The notes: generated by a model not told the origin, from the letters alone. A stretch of DNA of 64,000 nt from Plebeiibacterium marinum (GCF_026013615.1 NZ_JAPDPI010000011.1:56874-120873); one strand, 5' to 3'. Positions 45,769 through 55,120 are shown, counted from the first letter of the stretch. Numbers and translations: made by a program.

Positions 45769-46910
45769 TTACTTTTTTTTGCTTGTCTTTTTCCGCCTAG
45801 TAATAATAAACCAGTAACTAAAGGTAATATAAAATCTAAAATGATACCCCCAAAAGTTAAGTCTCTTTGCCTGGTTTTTTTTGTTAGTGCGTTTAATACT
45901 AATGTTTGCACTAGTAATTTTATTATAATTAATAAAAAAATACTTGGTGCAAAAGTAGGAAAAAAAATAAAAAACAGGGAGAGGGCCCAGAATAATTGTC
46001 GGGATAAAACCTCAATTCCAAGAATTATCTTAATCTTACTTTTATAGTGAGGGGATGTTGTTAAGTGCCTGCTTTTTTGCCTTCGCCATTCTTTAAATGA
46101 TTTGCGGGGTTCGGAAATGGTATAAGAGTCGGGATGGGTAACAATGGCAACGTTGCTTTTGGTTGCGGCATCCCTGATAAATAAATCGTCGTCTCCGGAT
46201 AAGATGTGTTGGTGCTTTTTAAACCCTTCATGTTTGTAAAAAAGATCTTTTGTGTATGCAATGTTCCGGCCTACGCCCATATATGCGATACCTCTCAGTG
46301 CATAGGAGAAATACTGCATAGCAATAGTGAAAGTGTCAAACCTGATCCAGTAGTTTAAAAAGCCTTTTTGTTTTTTGTATATTCCGTAGCCTAACACAAT
46401 TTCTTTTCCCTCTGCAAAGCCTTCTGCCATGTGTTTTAACCAGTTGTTTGTGGCAGGAATGCAGTCTGCATCGGTAAATACCATATGGTTGTTTTTGGCT
46501 GCCTTTATTCCGATTGTCATGGCCAGTTTTTTTCCGTGCTGAAATATCTTGTCATATGGAATAGAGGTGTAGTACAGGTGCTTGTTTTTCTCTTTAAATT
46601 GTGCTAAGATAAGTTCTGTTTCATCCTCAGACGCATCGTTTACAACAATTACCTCAAATTCTCCCGGATATTCCTGGTTTAATATATAGGGTAAATTGGC
46701 TTTGAGGTTCTTTGATTCGTTTTTGGCACAGATAACAACCGACAAAGGCGGGTATTTATTGGAGTCCGTTTTGCTTTGTCTGTTGATAAAGCGGTTGAGT
46801 TTCTGAAAGAAATAAAAATAGTAAAAAACCTGAATAAATAGCAGGAATGATAAGGCTACGAATACATATAGCCATATTTCACTAGTTGGTATGAAGTTTG
46901 TAAAATGCAC
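45759..46910 (-). CDS. Membrane glycosyltransferase family 2
   Basis: 383 residues: one membrane helix at the N-terminus (about 11-32), a GT-A catalytic domain (about 55-265) with VVICAKNESKNLKANLPYIL, the DAD-type FTDADCIP metal motif, SGDDDLFIRDA and the W-R-R-Q motif (EWRRQKSRH), then two or three C-terminal helices. It would add sugars to a lipid or polysaccharide at the inner membrane; donor and acceptor are unknown. The start used is a GTG at 46910, since no ATG lies near. Confidence 0.85.
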   Translation of the reverse strand: MHFTNFIPTSEIWLYVFVALSFLLFIQVFYYFYFFQKLNRFINRQSKTDSNKYPPLSVVICAKNESKNLKANLPYILNQEYPGEFEVIVVNDASEDETELILAQFKEKNKHLYYTSIPYDKIFQHGKKLAMTIGIKAAKNNHMVFTDADCIPATNNWLKHMAEGFAEGKEIVLGYGIYKKQKGFLNYWIRFDTFTIAMQYFSYALRGIAYMGVGRNIAYTKDLFYKHEGFKKHQHILSGDDDLFIRDAATKSNVAIVTHPDSYTISEPRKSFKEWRRQKSRHLTTSPHYKSKIKIILGIEVLSRQLFWALSLFFIFFPTFAPSIFLLIIIKLLVQTLVLNALTKKTRQRDLTFGGIILDFILPLVTGLLLLGGKRQAKKSKWT

Positions 46911-47006
46911 CTGACAAATTTGAGCAATTTTTATTTATATACAAATAGCGGAGTGCCCAAATTTGAGCGGTTTTTTTTTGAAAAAGAAACAGCATAAGAT
47001 AATTTT

Positions 47007-47038
47007 TTGTATTTGAAGGCAAAGACTGATTATATTTG
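47007..47038 (+). promoter_or_regulatory. tgt promoter
   Basis: TTG at 47007-47009 and TATATTTG at 47031-47038 fit the Bacteroidota consensus with a 21-bp spacer. The -7 box ends 22 bp before the tgt start. Confidence 0.7.
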
Positions 47039-47060
47039 CACCCTTAAATAATTTATGTAA

Positions 47061-48191
47061 ATGGATTTTAAATTACAAGTAACAGATTCTAAATCAAGAG
47101 CAAGAGCCGGAAAGATAACTACAGATCATGGGGAGATAGAAACCCCTATTTTTATGCCTGTAGGAACTGTAGGAAGTGTTAAAGGGGTGCATTTTAATGA
47201 TTTAAAGGATGATATTGAGGCACAGATAATCCTGGGTAACACTTATCACTTGTATTTGCGTCCTGGTTTGGATATTATTGAAAAGGCAGGAGGATTGCAT
47301 AAGTTTAATGGATGGGACAGGCCTGTTTTGACTGATAGTGGTGGCTATCAGGTTTTTTCTTTGAGTGGAAACCGGAAGCTAAAGGAAGAAGGTGCTGTTT
47401 TTAGATCTCATATTGATGGATCCAAACATTTGTTTACTCCAGAAAATGTGGTTGATATACAAAGAGTGATTGGGGCTGACATTATAATGGCATTTGATGA
47501 GTGTGCCCCTGGGGATGCTGATCATGACTATGCAAAGAATTCAATGGAGCTTACTCATAGATGGCTTAAACGTGGATTAACCCAATTTGATAATACAAAC
47601 CCGAAATACGGTCACAACCAAACGTTTTTCCCAATTGTACAAGGCGCAGGTTATAGGGATCTGAGGAAGCAGTCGGCAGAGTATATTGCCTCATTTGGTC
47701 GTGAAGGAAATGCCATTGGGGGATTGTCCGTTGGAGAGCCGGCTGAGGTTATGTATGAGATGACTGAAGTGGTAACGGGAATTCTACCAGAGGATAAGCC
47801 TCGATATTTAATGGGTGTGGGTACGCCAATTAATATATTGGAGTCCATTGCTCTTGGAGTGGACATGTTTGATTGCGTGATGCCTACCCGAAACGGGAGA
47901 AATGGTATGCTTTTTACTTCGCGCGGAGTGATGAATATGAAGAATGAAAAGTGGAAAGATGATTTTTCGCCCCTGGACCCGGAAGGGACATCCTTTGTAG
48001 ACCATCATTATACAAAGGCTTATGTGCGCCACTTGTATGTTGCCAAAGAAATGTTGGCTGCCCAAATTGGAAGCTTGCATAACCTTGCATTTTATCTTTG
48101 GTTGGTAAAAGAAGCCAGGAAGCACATTATAGAAGGCGATTTTGCTGTGTGGAAGGATCAAATGGTAAGACAAATGTCTGTACGCCTGTAA
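47061..48191 (+). CDS. tgt: Queuine tRNA-ribosyltransferase (TGT)
   Basis: 376 residues. TPIFMPVGTVGSVKG and LTDSGGYQVFSL are substrate motifs, the nucleophilic Asp is in VDMFDCVMPTRNGRNG, and GGLSVGEP is present. The C-terminal zinc Cys triplet typical of bacterial TGT is absent: the corresponding region reads DPEGTSFVDHHYTKAYVRHL, so Cys is replaced and only the histidine is left. It exchanges guanine for preQ1 at tRNA position 34. Confidence 0.93.
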   Translation: MDFKLQVTDSKSRARAGKITTDHGEIETPIFMPVGTVGSVKGVHFNDLKDDIEAQIILGNTYHLYLRPGLDIIEKAGGLHKFNGWDRPVLTDSGGYQVFSLSGNRKLKEEGAVFRSHIDGSKHLFTPENVVDIQRVIGADIIMAFDECAPGDADHDYAKNSMELTHRWLKRGLTQFDNTNPKYGHNQTFFPIVQGAGYRDLRKQSAEYIASFGREGNAIGGLSVGEPAEVMYEMTEVVTGILPEDKPRYLMGVGTPINILESIALGVDMFDCVMPTRNGRNGMLFTSRGVMNMKNEKWKDDFSPLDPEGTSFVDHHYTKAYVRHLYVAKEMLAAQIGSLHNLAFYLWLVKEARKHIIEGDFAVWKDQMVRQMSVRL

Positions 48192-48298
48192 GTAATTTTA
48201 TGAGCAACTATGTCTTTTGTTTAAAATCTGGCAATCTATTGGGTATAGTTCATTATATTTTTGTTTTTTTGTAATCTGTTTTAGAATATACCACTTTT

Positions 48299-49390
48299 AT
48301 GAAAGGCGCTATACAAAGGCTTGATAGGTACATTATTCGTAAATTTTTAGGAACGTATTTTTTTGCCATTCTGTTAATTATCAGTATTGCAGTTGTGTTT
48401 GATGTAACTGAGAAGATTGATAATTTTCTGGAAAAAGGAGCTCCTGCTTCAGCAATCATATTCGATTACTACTTTAATTTTGTTCCCTATTTTGCTAATC
48501 TCTTCACTCCGTTATTTGTTTTTATTGCAGTAATATTCTTTACCTCTAAAATGGCCTATGATACCGAAATCATTGCCATATTATCAAGTGGTGTAAGTTT
48601 TAGGAGGCTGATGTTTCCTTATTTTGTTTCTGCATTGATTGTTGCAGTATTTTCTTTTTATCTGGGAGGATATGTTATACCCCCCTCTAACCAAACACGA
48701 CTGGAGTTTGAAGCATTGTATCTCCATAAAAAGAAAGATTCCGGTTTGAGGGATATTCATTTTCAACTGGAGCCTGGTTTGTTTGTATACATGGGCAGGT
48801 TTTACGGATATAGCAACAAGGGGAGTAATTTTAGTGCAGAAAAGTTCGAGGGGACACAATTAAAATCAAAGCTGGTTGCAAAGAATATTAAATATAATGA
48901 AGAAGAAAAGAAGTGGGAGTTAACCAATTATATTATTCGAGACTTTATTGATGACAACAGGATTGAGATTACCGAAGGTTCCAGAATGGATACGGTTTTT
49001 AATATGACACCCTCTGATTTTAAGTCGGAGCATAATTGGTTTGAAACGATGACCTTTTCTGAACTCCATGATTATATAGAGGTTCAGACCCAAAAAGGGG
49101 TGGGATCTATAAAACCATATGTTATTGAATACTATAAGAGGGTTGCTAATCCTTTTTCTGCATTTATTTTAACATTGATAGGCGTATCGCTGGCCTCCAG
49201 GAAGGTTAGGGGTGGAATTGGGCTGCATATTGGAGTTGGCCTGGCTCTGAGTTTTGGATATATTCTTTTTATGACGGTGTCAACCACTTTTGCTATTAAT
49301 GGAAACATGAATGCATTGGTTGCAGTATGGCTTCCAAACCTTGTGTTTGCTGTTATAGGGGTGTATTTATATTTTAAAGCACCAAAATAA
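48299..49390 (+). CDS. LptF/LptG family permease (YjgP/YjgQ)
   Basis: 363 residues: six membrane helices, three on either side of a periplasmic beta-jellyroll domain (about 135-260). LDRYIIRKFLGTYFFAILLI is the usual start. The C-terminal helices contain NPFSAFILTLIGVSLASRK. It is a component of the ABC transporter that lifts lipopolysaccharide from the inner membrane. Bacteroidota often carry such a gene after tgt; whether it is the F or G subunit I cannot say. Confidence 0.88.
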   Translation: MKGAIQRLDRYIIRKFLGTYFFAILLIISIAVVFDVTEKIDNFLEKGAPASAIIFDYYFNFVPYFANLFTPLFVFIAVIFFTSKMAYDTEIIAILSSGVSFRRLMFPYFVSALIVAVFSFYLGGYVIPPSNQTRLEFEALYLHKKKDSGLRDIHFQLEPGLFVYMGRFYGYSNKGSNFSAEKFEGTQLKSKLVAKNIKYNEEEKKWELTNYIIRDFIDDNRIEITEGSRMDTVFNMTPSDFKSEHNWFETMTFSELHDYIEVQTQKGVGSIKPYVIEYYKRVANPFSAFILTLIGVSLASRKVRGGIGLHIGVGLALSFGYILFMTVSTTFAINGNMNALVAVWLPNLVFAVIGVYLYFKAPK

Positions 49391-49559
49391 AAAGTATATA
49401 AAATTTAATTTAATGCACAAAGTAGTTGCATAAACCTGATTAATTTCAGTTCTTTGTGCGTTTTTTGGAACGAAAAATTTGTATTAATACACAGATATTC
49501 GCAAACTTTGTCAGTTATTAAGGCATTGATTTGTATTAGGTTAATTAAAAATTTTAATT

Positions 49560-51104
49560 ATGTCATTGAAAAAACACATCCTAGATCTTCGTAAAAGAAA
49601 AGAGAAGGTTGAAATGGGTGGTGGTGAAAAAGCCATCGAAAAACAAGTGGCTATGGGTAAAATGACTGCCCGTGAGCGTATACTTGCCATTCTTGATCAG
49701 GATTCTTTTACAGAGTATGATCTTTTTGTTGAGCACGAAGCCAAAGACTTCGGCATGGACAAAAAGCAGCTTCATGGTGACGGTGTGATTATTGGTACAG
49801 GAACTGTTTATGGCGCACCTATTTGCGTGTTTGCTCAGGACTTTACTGTAGCAGGAGGATCTTTAGGGCTTATGCATGCTCGTAAGATCACAAAAATCAT
49901 GGACCATGCGTTAAAAATGCGTGTGCCTTTGATCGGTATTAACGATTCAGGTGGTGCCCGTATTCAGGAAGGTGTAAATTCACTTGCCGGTTATGGTGAG
50001 ATCTTTTACAGAAACACAATTGCTTCAGGTGTAATTCCTCAAATTTCAGTTATCCTTGGCCCATGTGCCGGAGGAGCTGTTTACTCTCCGGCATTAACAG
50101 ACTTTGTGTTTGTTGTGGATAACATTTCTAAAATGTTTATCACAGGCCCAGGAGTAATCAAAACAGTTCTTGGTGAAGAAATTTCTATGGAAGAACTTGG
50201 TGGAGCTCGTGTACACGCAGAAACTACAGGAAATGCTCATTTCTTTGCTGAAAGCGAGCAAGAGTGTTTCGATCAGATTAAGAAACTGATTACATTTATC
50301 CCTTGGAATAATTCAAAGAAAGCTAAAGAATTCCCGCCAAAAGAACCTCAGTTCAAAGGAAATCTTGAAGATCTTATTCCTGCAGATCCTCGTAAACCAT
50401 ATGATGTACGAGATGTAATCAGAAGCATTGTTGATGATGGTGACTTCTTTGAAATTCAAGAACTGTTTGCTGCAAATATCGTAATCGGTTTTGGTCGTAT
50501 GAACGGACAAACAATCGGTTTTGTTGCTAACCAGCCATTGGTATTGGCCGGAGTTCTTGATTGTGATAGTTCGGATAAGGCAGCTCGTTTCATCCGCTAC
50601 TGTGATTCATTTAATATTCCTATTGTTACGCTTGAGGATATGCCAGGATACCTTCCGGGTGTTGACCAGGAGCATGCAGGGGTTATCCGTCACGGTGCCA
50701 AGGTGCTTTACGCTTATTCTGAAGCTACTGTGCCTAAGATTACTGTAATTCTACGTAAAGCTTATGGTGGTGGTTATATTGCAATGAACTCTCGTCACTT
50801 AGGTGCTGACTTTATGTTTGCATGGCCAACTGCAGAAATTGCGGTAATGGGGCCTGAAGGTGCTGCTAATATCATCTTTAAAAAGGAGATTGAAGGAGCA
50901 GAAAATCCTGAGGAAATGCGCCAGTTGAAAGTACAAGAGTACAAAGAGAAGTTTGCAAATCCATATGTTGCAGCTGCTAAGGGATATATCGATTCTGTAA
51001 TTGAGCCAAATGAAACACGTAATATTTTATTACATGCTTTAGAGGTTTCAGTAGGAAAAGATATTAATCACCCTGATAAGAAACATGGTATTCCTCCATT
51101 TTAA
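49560..51104 (+). CDS. Acyl-CoA carboxylase/methylmalonyl-CoA decarboxylase carboxyltransferase subunit
   Basis: 514 residues with the two crotonase-like halves of the carboxyltransferase: GGARIQEGVNSLAGYGEIF and GPCAGGAVYSPALTDF in the first, EDMPGYLPGVDQEHAGVIRH and GPEGAANIIF in the second. The substrate is probably propionyl/methylmalonyl-CoA, judged by resemblance to MmdA and PccB. The biotin carrier gene follows 12 bp later, but no biotin carboxylase or membrane decarboxylase gene is in the window. An AAACTTTG box with an upstream TTTG lies about 60 bp before the start as a possible promoter. Confidence 0.92.
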   Translation: MSLKKHILDLRKRKEKVEMGGGEKAIEKQVAMGKMTARERILAILDQDSFTEYDLFVEHEAKDFGMDKKQLHGDGVIIGTGTVYGAPICVFAQDFTVAGGSLGLMHARKITKIMDHALKMRVPLIGINDSGGARIQEGVNSLAGYGEIFYRNTIASGVIPQISVILGPCAGGAVYSPALTDFVFVVDNISKMFITGPGVIKTVLGEEISMEELGGARVHAETTGNAHFFAESEQECFDQIKKLITFIPWNNSKKAKEFPPKEPQFKGNLEDLIPADPRKPYDVRDVIRSIVDDGDFFEIQELFAANIVIGFGRMNGQTIGFVANQPLVLAGVLDCDSSDKAARFIRYCDSFNIPIVTLEDMPGYLPGVDQEHAGVIRHGAKVLYAYSEATVPKITVILRKAYGGGYIAMNSRHLGADFMFAWPTAEIAVMGPEGAANIIFKKEIEGAENPEEMRQLKVQEYKEKFANPYVAAAKGYIDSVIEPNETRNILLHALEVSVGKDINHPDKKHGIPPF

Positions 51105-51116
51105 AAACAACTGATT

Positions 51117-51437
51117 ATGAGTGATAAAAAAGAATTGGTTGGCTTTAGGGTACATACAATGGAGTACCAAACAAAAATTACAAAAAGCTATGCCAACAGA
51201 AAGCCCTGGCAAGCACCAAATCCCAACGAAATAAAGTCGTATATACCAGGTACGGTTATTAAAATTAATGTAAAAGTTGGGGATAAGGTAAAAGAGGGTG
51301 AGTCGTTATTGGTTTTGGAAGCCATGAAAATGCGTAATCAAATAGCAATGCCATTCGATGGTACTGTGAAAGAAATATGCGTTAAGGAAGGTGATAAAAT
51401 TCCGAAAAACGAACTGATGATAGTTATTGAAGAATAA
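51117..51437 (+). CDS. Biotin/lipoyl attachment protein (biotin carboxyl carrier)
   Basis: 106 residues, one biotinyl domain (about 38-106). The biotinylated Lys is Lys71 in LEAMKMRNQI, and YIPGTVIKINVKVGDKVKEG opens the domain. An N-terminal helix-poor extension of about 37 residues (YQTKITKSYANRKPWQAPNP) is typical of the carrier subunit in MmdA-type enzymes. It follows the carboxyltransferase gene directly and a strong terminator ends the unit. Confidence 0.93.
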   Translation: MSDKKELVGFRVHTMEYQTKITKSYANRKPWQAPNPNEIKSYIPGTVIKINVKVGDKVKEGESLLVLEAMKMRNQIAMPFDGTVKEICVKEGDKIPKNELMIVIEE

Positions 51438-51456
51438 TTCGATACAATATTTATAA

Positions 51457-51486
51457 AAGGCTCTGAGAAATCAGGGCCTTTTTTTT
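51457..51486 (+). terminator. Intrinsic terminator of the carboxyltransferase-carrier unit
   Basis: A 10-bp stem (AAGGCTCTGA/TCAGGGCCTT, one G-U pair) with a GAAA loop is followed by a run of T. Confidence 0.9.
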
Positions 51487-51497
51487 ATCTGGATATT

Positions 51498-52310
51498 TTA
51501 TAGTTCTTCTTGCCAGCTAAAATACTCGGGGAAATTAATCTCTGGTTTATTATCAAATATTCCAAAAACAGCAGCACCGCTTCCTGTCATGGCTGCATAT
51601 TCTGCACCACTGCCATAGAACTTATCTTTGATTGATTGTATCTCTGGATGGTTTGGGAAGACAGAATTTTCAAAATCATTCACAATCGTATTTTTCCATT
51701 GGTTAACTGGAGCCTGAAGGTTTTTCAGAAGGTTTGTTTCAGGAATTTTGGGTGATATACCACTATATGCCTCCGGTGTTGATATGTGAATGTCGGGTTT
51801 TACAAGAACCAGATATTTGCCTTTTAGGTTTAGTGCTGTAGGTGTAAGAATGTCTCCGATGCCTGTAGCAATACATGGAGTATTGAGTATGAAAAAAGCG
51901 CAGTCTGCACCAATTTTTGATGCATATTTGATTAATTCTTTTGTTGGAATTTTGAGGTTAAACATTTCGTTTAAAGCGGTTAGTGTAAATGCAGCATCTG
52001 CTGATCCTCCGCCTAGTCCGGCTCCAAATGGGATGACTTTATGGAGGTGTATTTTTAGAGGAGGGATATTAAAATCCTGTTTTAGTAAGTTTAATGCTTT
52101 TATGCATAGATTATCCTCGGCTTTCCCGTCGATTAAAATTCCGCTGCTGCTCCATTGGTATGGATCAGAGGAATGTTTGTTTTCTATAATTTCCAGTACA
52201 TCATATAATTTTGTGGGGTAAAATAGTGTTTCAAGGTTGTGGTATCCATCTGGTCTTTTTTCAGTAATGTTAAGGCCGATGTTGATTTTTGCATTCGGGA
52301 AACAAATCAT
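51498..52310 (-). CDS. ispE: 4-diphosphocytidyl-2-C-methyl-D-erythritol kinase
   Basis: 270 residues, GHMP kinase fold. PNAKINIGLNITEKRPDGYH opens the protein; PFGAGLGGGSADAA is the phosphate loop and MTGSGAAVFGIF the third motif. It phosphorylates CDP-ME in the MEP isoprenoid pathway. It is convergent with the biotin carrier gene and about 390 bp upstream of dnaB on the opposite strand. Confidence 0.95.
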   Translation of the reverse strand: MICFPNAKINIGLNITEKRPDGYHNLETLFYPTKLYDVLEIIENKHSSDPYQWSSSGILIDGKAEDNLCIKALNLLKQDFNIPPLKIHLHKVIPFGAGLGGGSADAAFTLTALNEMFNLKIPTKELIKYASKIGADCAFFILNTPCIATGIGDILTPTALNLKGKYLVLVKPDIHISTPEAYSGISPKIPETNLLKNLQAPVNQWKNTIVNDFENSVFPNHPEIQSIKDKFYGSGAEYAAMTGSGAAVFGIFDNKPEINFPEYFSWQEEL

Positions 52311-52400
52311 GGATTATTATTTGAAAAATTTGATGCTAAGATAAATTAAAAGAAAATATTTATACCCTGGAAAAATGTGAATTTCCTATTTTGTACTGGC

Positions 52401-52536
52401 AAGAAAACTCGATTTTTTCCCAACCCGCACCCTCCAACTCCCTAAAGGGAGAGTCTCAACCCACAGTGTGCGAGAGGCTTCCCCTTCAGGGGCGAGGGGT
52501 GAGCGATGGGGTTAACTATAAAACAGGAGTTTTCTT
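52401..52536. repeat. MITE-like inverted-repeat element
   Basis: The outer arms AAGAAAACTC (52401-52410) and GAGTTTTCTT (52527-52536) are a perfect 10-bp inverted repeat. Inside, the left half has hairpin CTCCCT-AAA-GGGAG and the right half CCCC-TTCA-GGGG, so the halves are partial inverted copies of each other. The interior is much richer in GC (CACCCTCC, GAGGGGTGAG) than the surrounding AT-rich gap. No coding frame is present. The rest of the 390-bp gap (52311-52400, 52537-52634) shows nothing else of note. Confidence 0.75.
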
Positions 52537-52634
52537 ACAGAGACTATTTAAATAGCATTAAAGCGTTTAAAAGGAGATTAAATATATTATAGGGAAATTT
52601 TAGATTTTTTTTTTGACTAATAGCAAAACATATC

Positions 52635-52666
52635 TTGATAAAATGTAGTAAAACTAATTAACTTTG
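52635..52666 (+). promoter_or_regulatory. dnaB promoter
   Basis: TTG (52635-52637) and TAACTTTG (52659-52666) fit the Bacteroidota consensus with a 21-bp spacer, 34 bp before the dnaB start. Confidence 0.7.
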
Positions 52667-52700
52667 TCCTCCTGTTTGTGAAAAAATAGAAAAATTGAAT

Positions 52701-54275
52701 ATGGCTCAGAAAAGAACTTATACAAGTAAAAAGTCACCAGGTGTTGATTTGGAAGTAGGGAAAATGCCGCCTCAGGTAGTGGAACTGGAAGAGGCTGTTT
52801 TAGGAGCGTTGATGTTGGAGAAAGAAGCTTTTACTGTTGTTGGGGAATTGCTTAAGCCAGAGTGTTTTTATAAAGAGGCACATCAAAAGATTTATGTTGC
52901 CATTCAGAACCTGCATACAAAAGAATTTCCTGTAGATATGTTAACCGTAACTGAAGAGTTGCGGAAATTAGGAAGCCTGGAAGACGTGGGCGGTGCGTTC
53001 TTTATTACGCAACTTACAAGCAGGGTTGCTTCGGCAGCACACATAGAATACCATGCGCGTATCATATGGCAAAAATATTTGCAACGCGAAGTGATTAAAA
53101 TTAGTTCTGATATTCAGACAAAAGCATACGATGAGGGGTATGATGTAGATGATTTGCTTGACGAATCAGAGAGTGCCTTCTTTAAGCTTAGTCAGGGTAA
53201 TATGAAAAAAGATGTTACCCAGATTAACCCGGTGATTGATGAAGCTATTGAAATGATTAAAGAGGCTTCTCAACGTTCGGATGGATTAAGTGGAGTGCCT
53301 TCCGGGTTTACTGAATTAGACAGGATGACTTCGGGGTGGCAGCGTACTGATATGATTGTTATTGCAGCCCGTCCTGCGATGGGAAAGACCGCCTTTGTAC
53401 TGTCCATGGCCAGGAATATGGCTTTGCAGTTTAATCAGGGTGTTGCGGTGTTTTCGCTGGAGATGGGTAACGTTCAGTTGGTAAATCGTTTGATTGTATC
53501 GGAAACAGAGTTGCCGGCAGAGAAAATTAAAAAGGGGAATCTGGCTAGTTATGAGTGGGAGCAACTCGACCATAAAATCCAGAACCTGATTGATGCCCCA
53601 ATATTTGTGGATGATACTCCTGGTCTGTCAGTGTTTGAGCTAAGGGCTAAATGTAGGCGACTGAAGAAGCAGCACGATATAAAGATTGTTATCATTGACT
53701 ACTTGCAGCTGATGAATGCCAATGGTATGAACCCCGGTTCGCGTCAGGAGGAGGTAAGTATGATTTCTCGTTCATTAAAAGGTTTGGCCAAGGAACTGAA
53801 TATTCCTATTATCGCACTGTCGCAGCTTAACCGTGGTGTTGAAGGCAGGGCCGGAGCCGAAGGAAAACGTCCCCAGTTGTCAGACTTGAGGGAATCTGGA
53901 GCGATTGAGCAGGATGCTGATATGGTTTGTTTTATTCACCGTCCTGAATACTATAAAATTACAGAAGATGAGCAGGGTAATTCCTTAATTGGTATGGGCG
54001 AGATTATTATTGCCAAGCACCGTAACGGTGCTACCGGAGATGTAAGGCTGCGCTTCCGTGGTGAATTGGCTCGATTCGAGAATCCAGATACAGGAGTGTT
54101 TGGTTCTGATTTAGGAATGGATGAAGGAGGCCAGTCGGTTACCTATGGATCTAAAATGAATGATGCATCCCAGGGGGCTGCGTTTGAGCAGCAGCCTGTT
54201 GGCGGAGGAAATGATTTTGGTTTGCCTGATTTTCCGGATGCGCCAAGCCCGCATGAAAGAGATATGCCATTTTAA
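52701..54275 (+). CDS. dnaB: Replicative DNA helicase DnaB
   Basis: About 524 residues. The N-terminal helical domain (about 22-125, with PPQVVELEEAVLGALMLE) is followed by the RecA-like motor with Walker A ARPAMGKTAF, Walker B VIIDYLQLM, and LSQLNRGVEGRAG. An unusual Gly/Pro-rich tail (GGGNDFGLPDFPDAPSPHE) ends the protein, as in other Bacteroidota. ATG at 52701 is chosen over a TTG two codons before. No intein is present. Confidence 0.96.
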   Translation: MAQKRTYTSKKSPGVDLEVGKMPPQVVELEEAVLGALMLEKEAFTVVGELLKPECFYKEAHQKIYVAIQNLHTKEFPVDMLTVTEELRKLGSLEDVGGAFFITQLTSRVASAAHIEYHARIIWQKYLQREVIKISSDIQTKAYDEGYDVDDLLDESESAFFKLSQGNMKKDVTQINPVIDEAIEMIKEASQRSDGLSGVPSGFTELDRMTSGWQRTDMIVIAARPAMGKTAFVLSMARNMALQFNQGVAVFSLEMGNVQLVNRLIVSETELPAEKIKKGNLASYEWEQLDHKIQNLIDAPIFVDDTPGLSVFELRAKCRRLKKQHDIKIVIIDYLQLMNANGMNPGSRQEEVSMISRSLKGLAKELNIPIIALSQLNRGVEGRAGAEGKRPQLSDLRESGAIEQDADMVCFIHRPEYYKITEDEQGNSLIGMGEIIIAKHRNGATGDVRLRFRGELARFENPDTGVFGSDLGMDEGGQSVTYGSKMNDASQGAAFEQQPVGGGNDFGLPDFPDAPSPHERDMPF

Positions 54276-54279
54276 TATG

Positions 54280-54376
54280 GCCATTAGGCAATAGACATTG
54301 GTTATTAGTCATTAGACATTAGTCATTGGTCAATAGTAATAACCAGGGGATGATGCCTAATGACTGTTGGCTATTG
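54280..54376. repeat. Degenerate 7-bp tandem array between dnaB and yjjG
   Basis: Nine heptamers in exact register (54280-54342: GCCATTA, GGCAATA, GACATTG, GTTATTA, GTCATTA, GACATTA, GTCATTG, GTCAATA, GTAATAA) begin 5 bp after the dnaB stop. After a short spacer, three heptamers of the same family appear on the other strand (54354-54376), inside the 3' end of yjjG. The two blocks can pair and may act as a bidirectional terminator. Confidence 0.85.
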
Positions 54377-55058
54377 TCAATAATTCTTTAAGGTTGCTGA
54401 TTTCATGCATTAGATTTCTGTCATGTGGGTTTTTATTAGGGTTGAAATACACGTAATCTAATCCAAAGTTAATGGCTCCATCAATGTCTGTATCCAGATT
54501 ATCCCCAATAATCAAACATTCTTTTTTTCTGGCATTGGCACTTTTAATGGCATATTCAAAAAAGGCAGTTTTAGGTTTTGAAGCCCCAATGGTTTCCGAA
54601 ATAAATATCTTATAGAAATACTGTTGCAGGTTACTGTTTTTTAACTTGATGAATTGTACTTCTTTAAACCCGTTGGTAATGATATGTAGCTGATGTGTTT
54701 TCTTGAGCTGTGTCAGTACCTCAATGGCATTGGGCATTAAATTGGTTTTTGTGGGACTAACGGTGATATAATCCTTGCAGAAGCGGGTTGCAACAGATTC
54801 GTCAGTTATCCCAACTTCAGTAAAAGGAGTGTGAAAACGATCAAAGTTTAGTTTTTCCTTGCTGATCTTTTTCTCTCTGTATAGGCTCCATAAATAATCA
54901 TTATACTCCTCGTACCTTTCATAAAATTGATTAAAACTTTTAAAGGCATTTCCGAGGTGGTACTTTGCATACAACTCCTCCAGGGTTTGTATGGAGTTAG
55001 TTTCAAAGTCCCATAAAGTATGATCTAAATCGAAAAATAAATGACTGTATTTTGGCAT
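54357..55058 (-). CDS. yjjG: YjjG-family HAD pyrimidine nucleotidase
   Basis: 233 residues, HAD fold. The nucleophile motif is FFDLDHTLWDFE, motif II ITNGFKEVQF, motif III includes ASKPKTAFF and motif IV IGDNLDTDIDGA. YjjG-type enzymes remove phosphate from damaged or non-canonical pyrimidine nucleotides. The last codons (TIANSH) are read from the inverted block of the neighbouring 7-bp array, so the array overlaps the coding end. Confidence 0.88.
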   Translation of the reverse strand: MPKYSHLFFDLDHTLWDFETNSIQTLEELYAKYHLGNAFKSFNQFYERYEEYNDYLWSLYREKKISKEKLNFDRFHTPFTEVGITDESVATRFCKDYITVSPTKTNLMPNAIEVLTQLKKTHQLHIITNGFKEVQFIKLKNSNLQQYFYKIFISETIGASKPKTAFFEYAIKSANARKKECLIIGDNLDTDIDGAINFGLDYVYFNPNKNPHDRNLMHEISNLKELLTIANSH

Positions 55059-55072
55059 GGTGTAAAATTAAA

Positions 55073-55098
55073 CAAAAAACTCCGCCAAAAGCGGAGTT
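55073..55098 (-). terminator. Intrinsic terminator after the coiled-coil lipoprotein gene
   Basis: An 8-bp stem (AACTCCGC/GCGGAGTT) with a 5-nt loop gives a T-tract on the minus strand, 23 bp after the stop. Confidence 0.85.
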
Positions 55099-55120
55099 GT
55101 AATACTATTGTTTTGTGATA

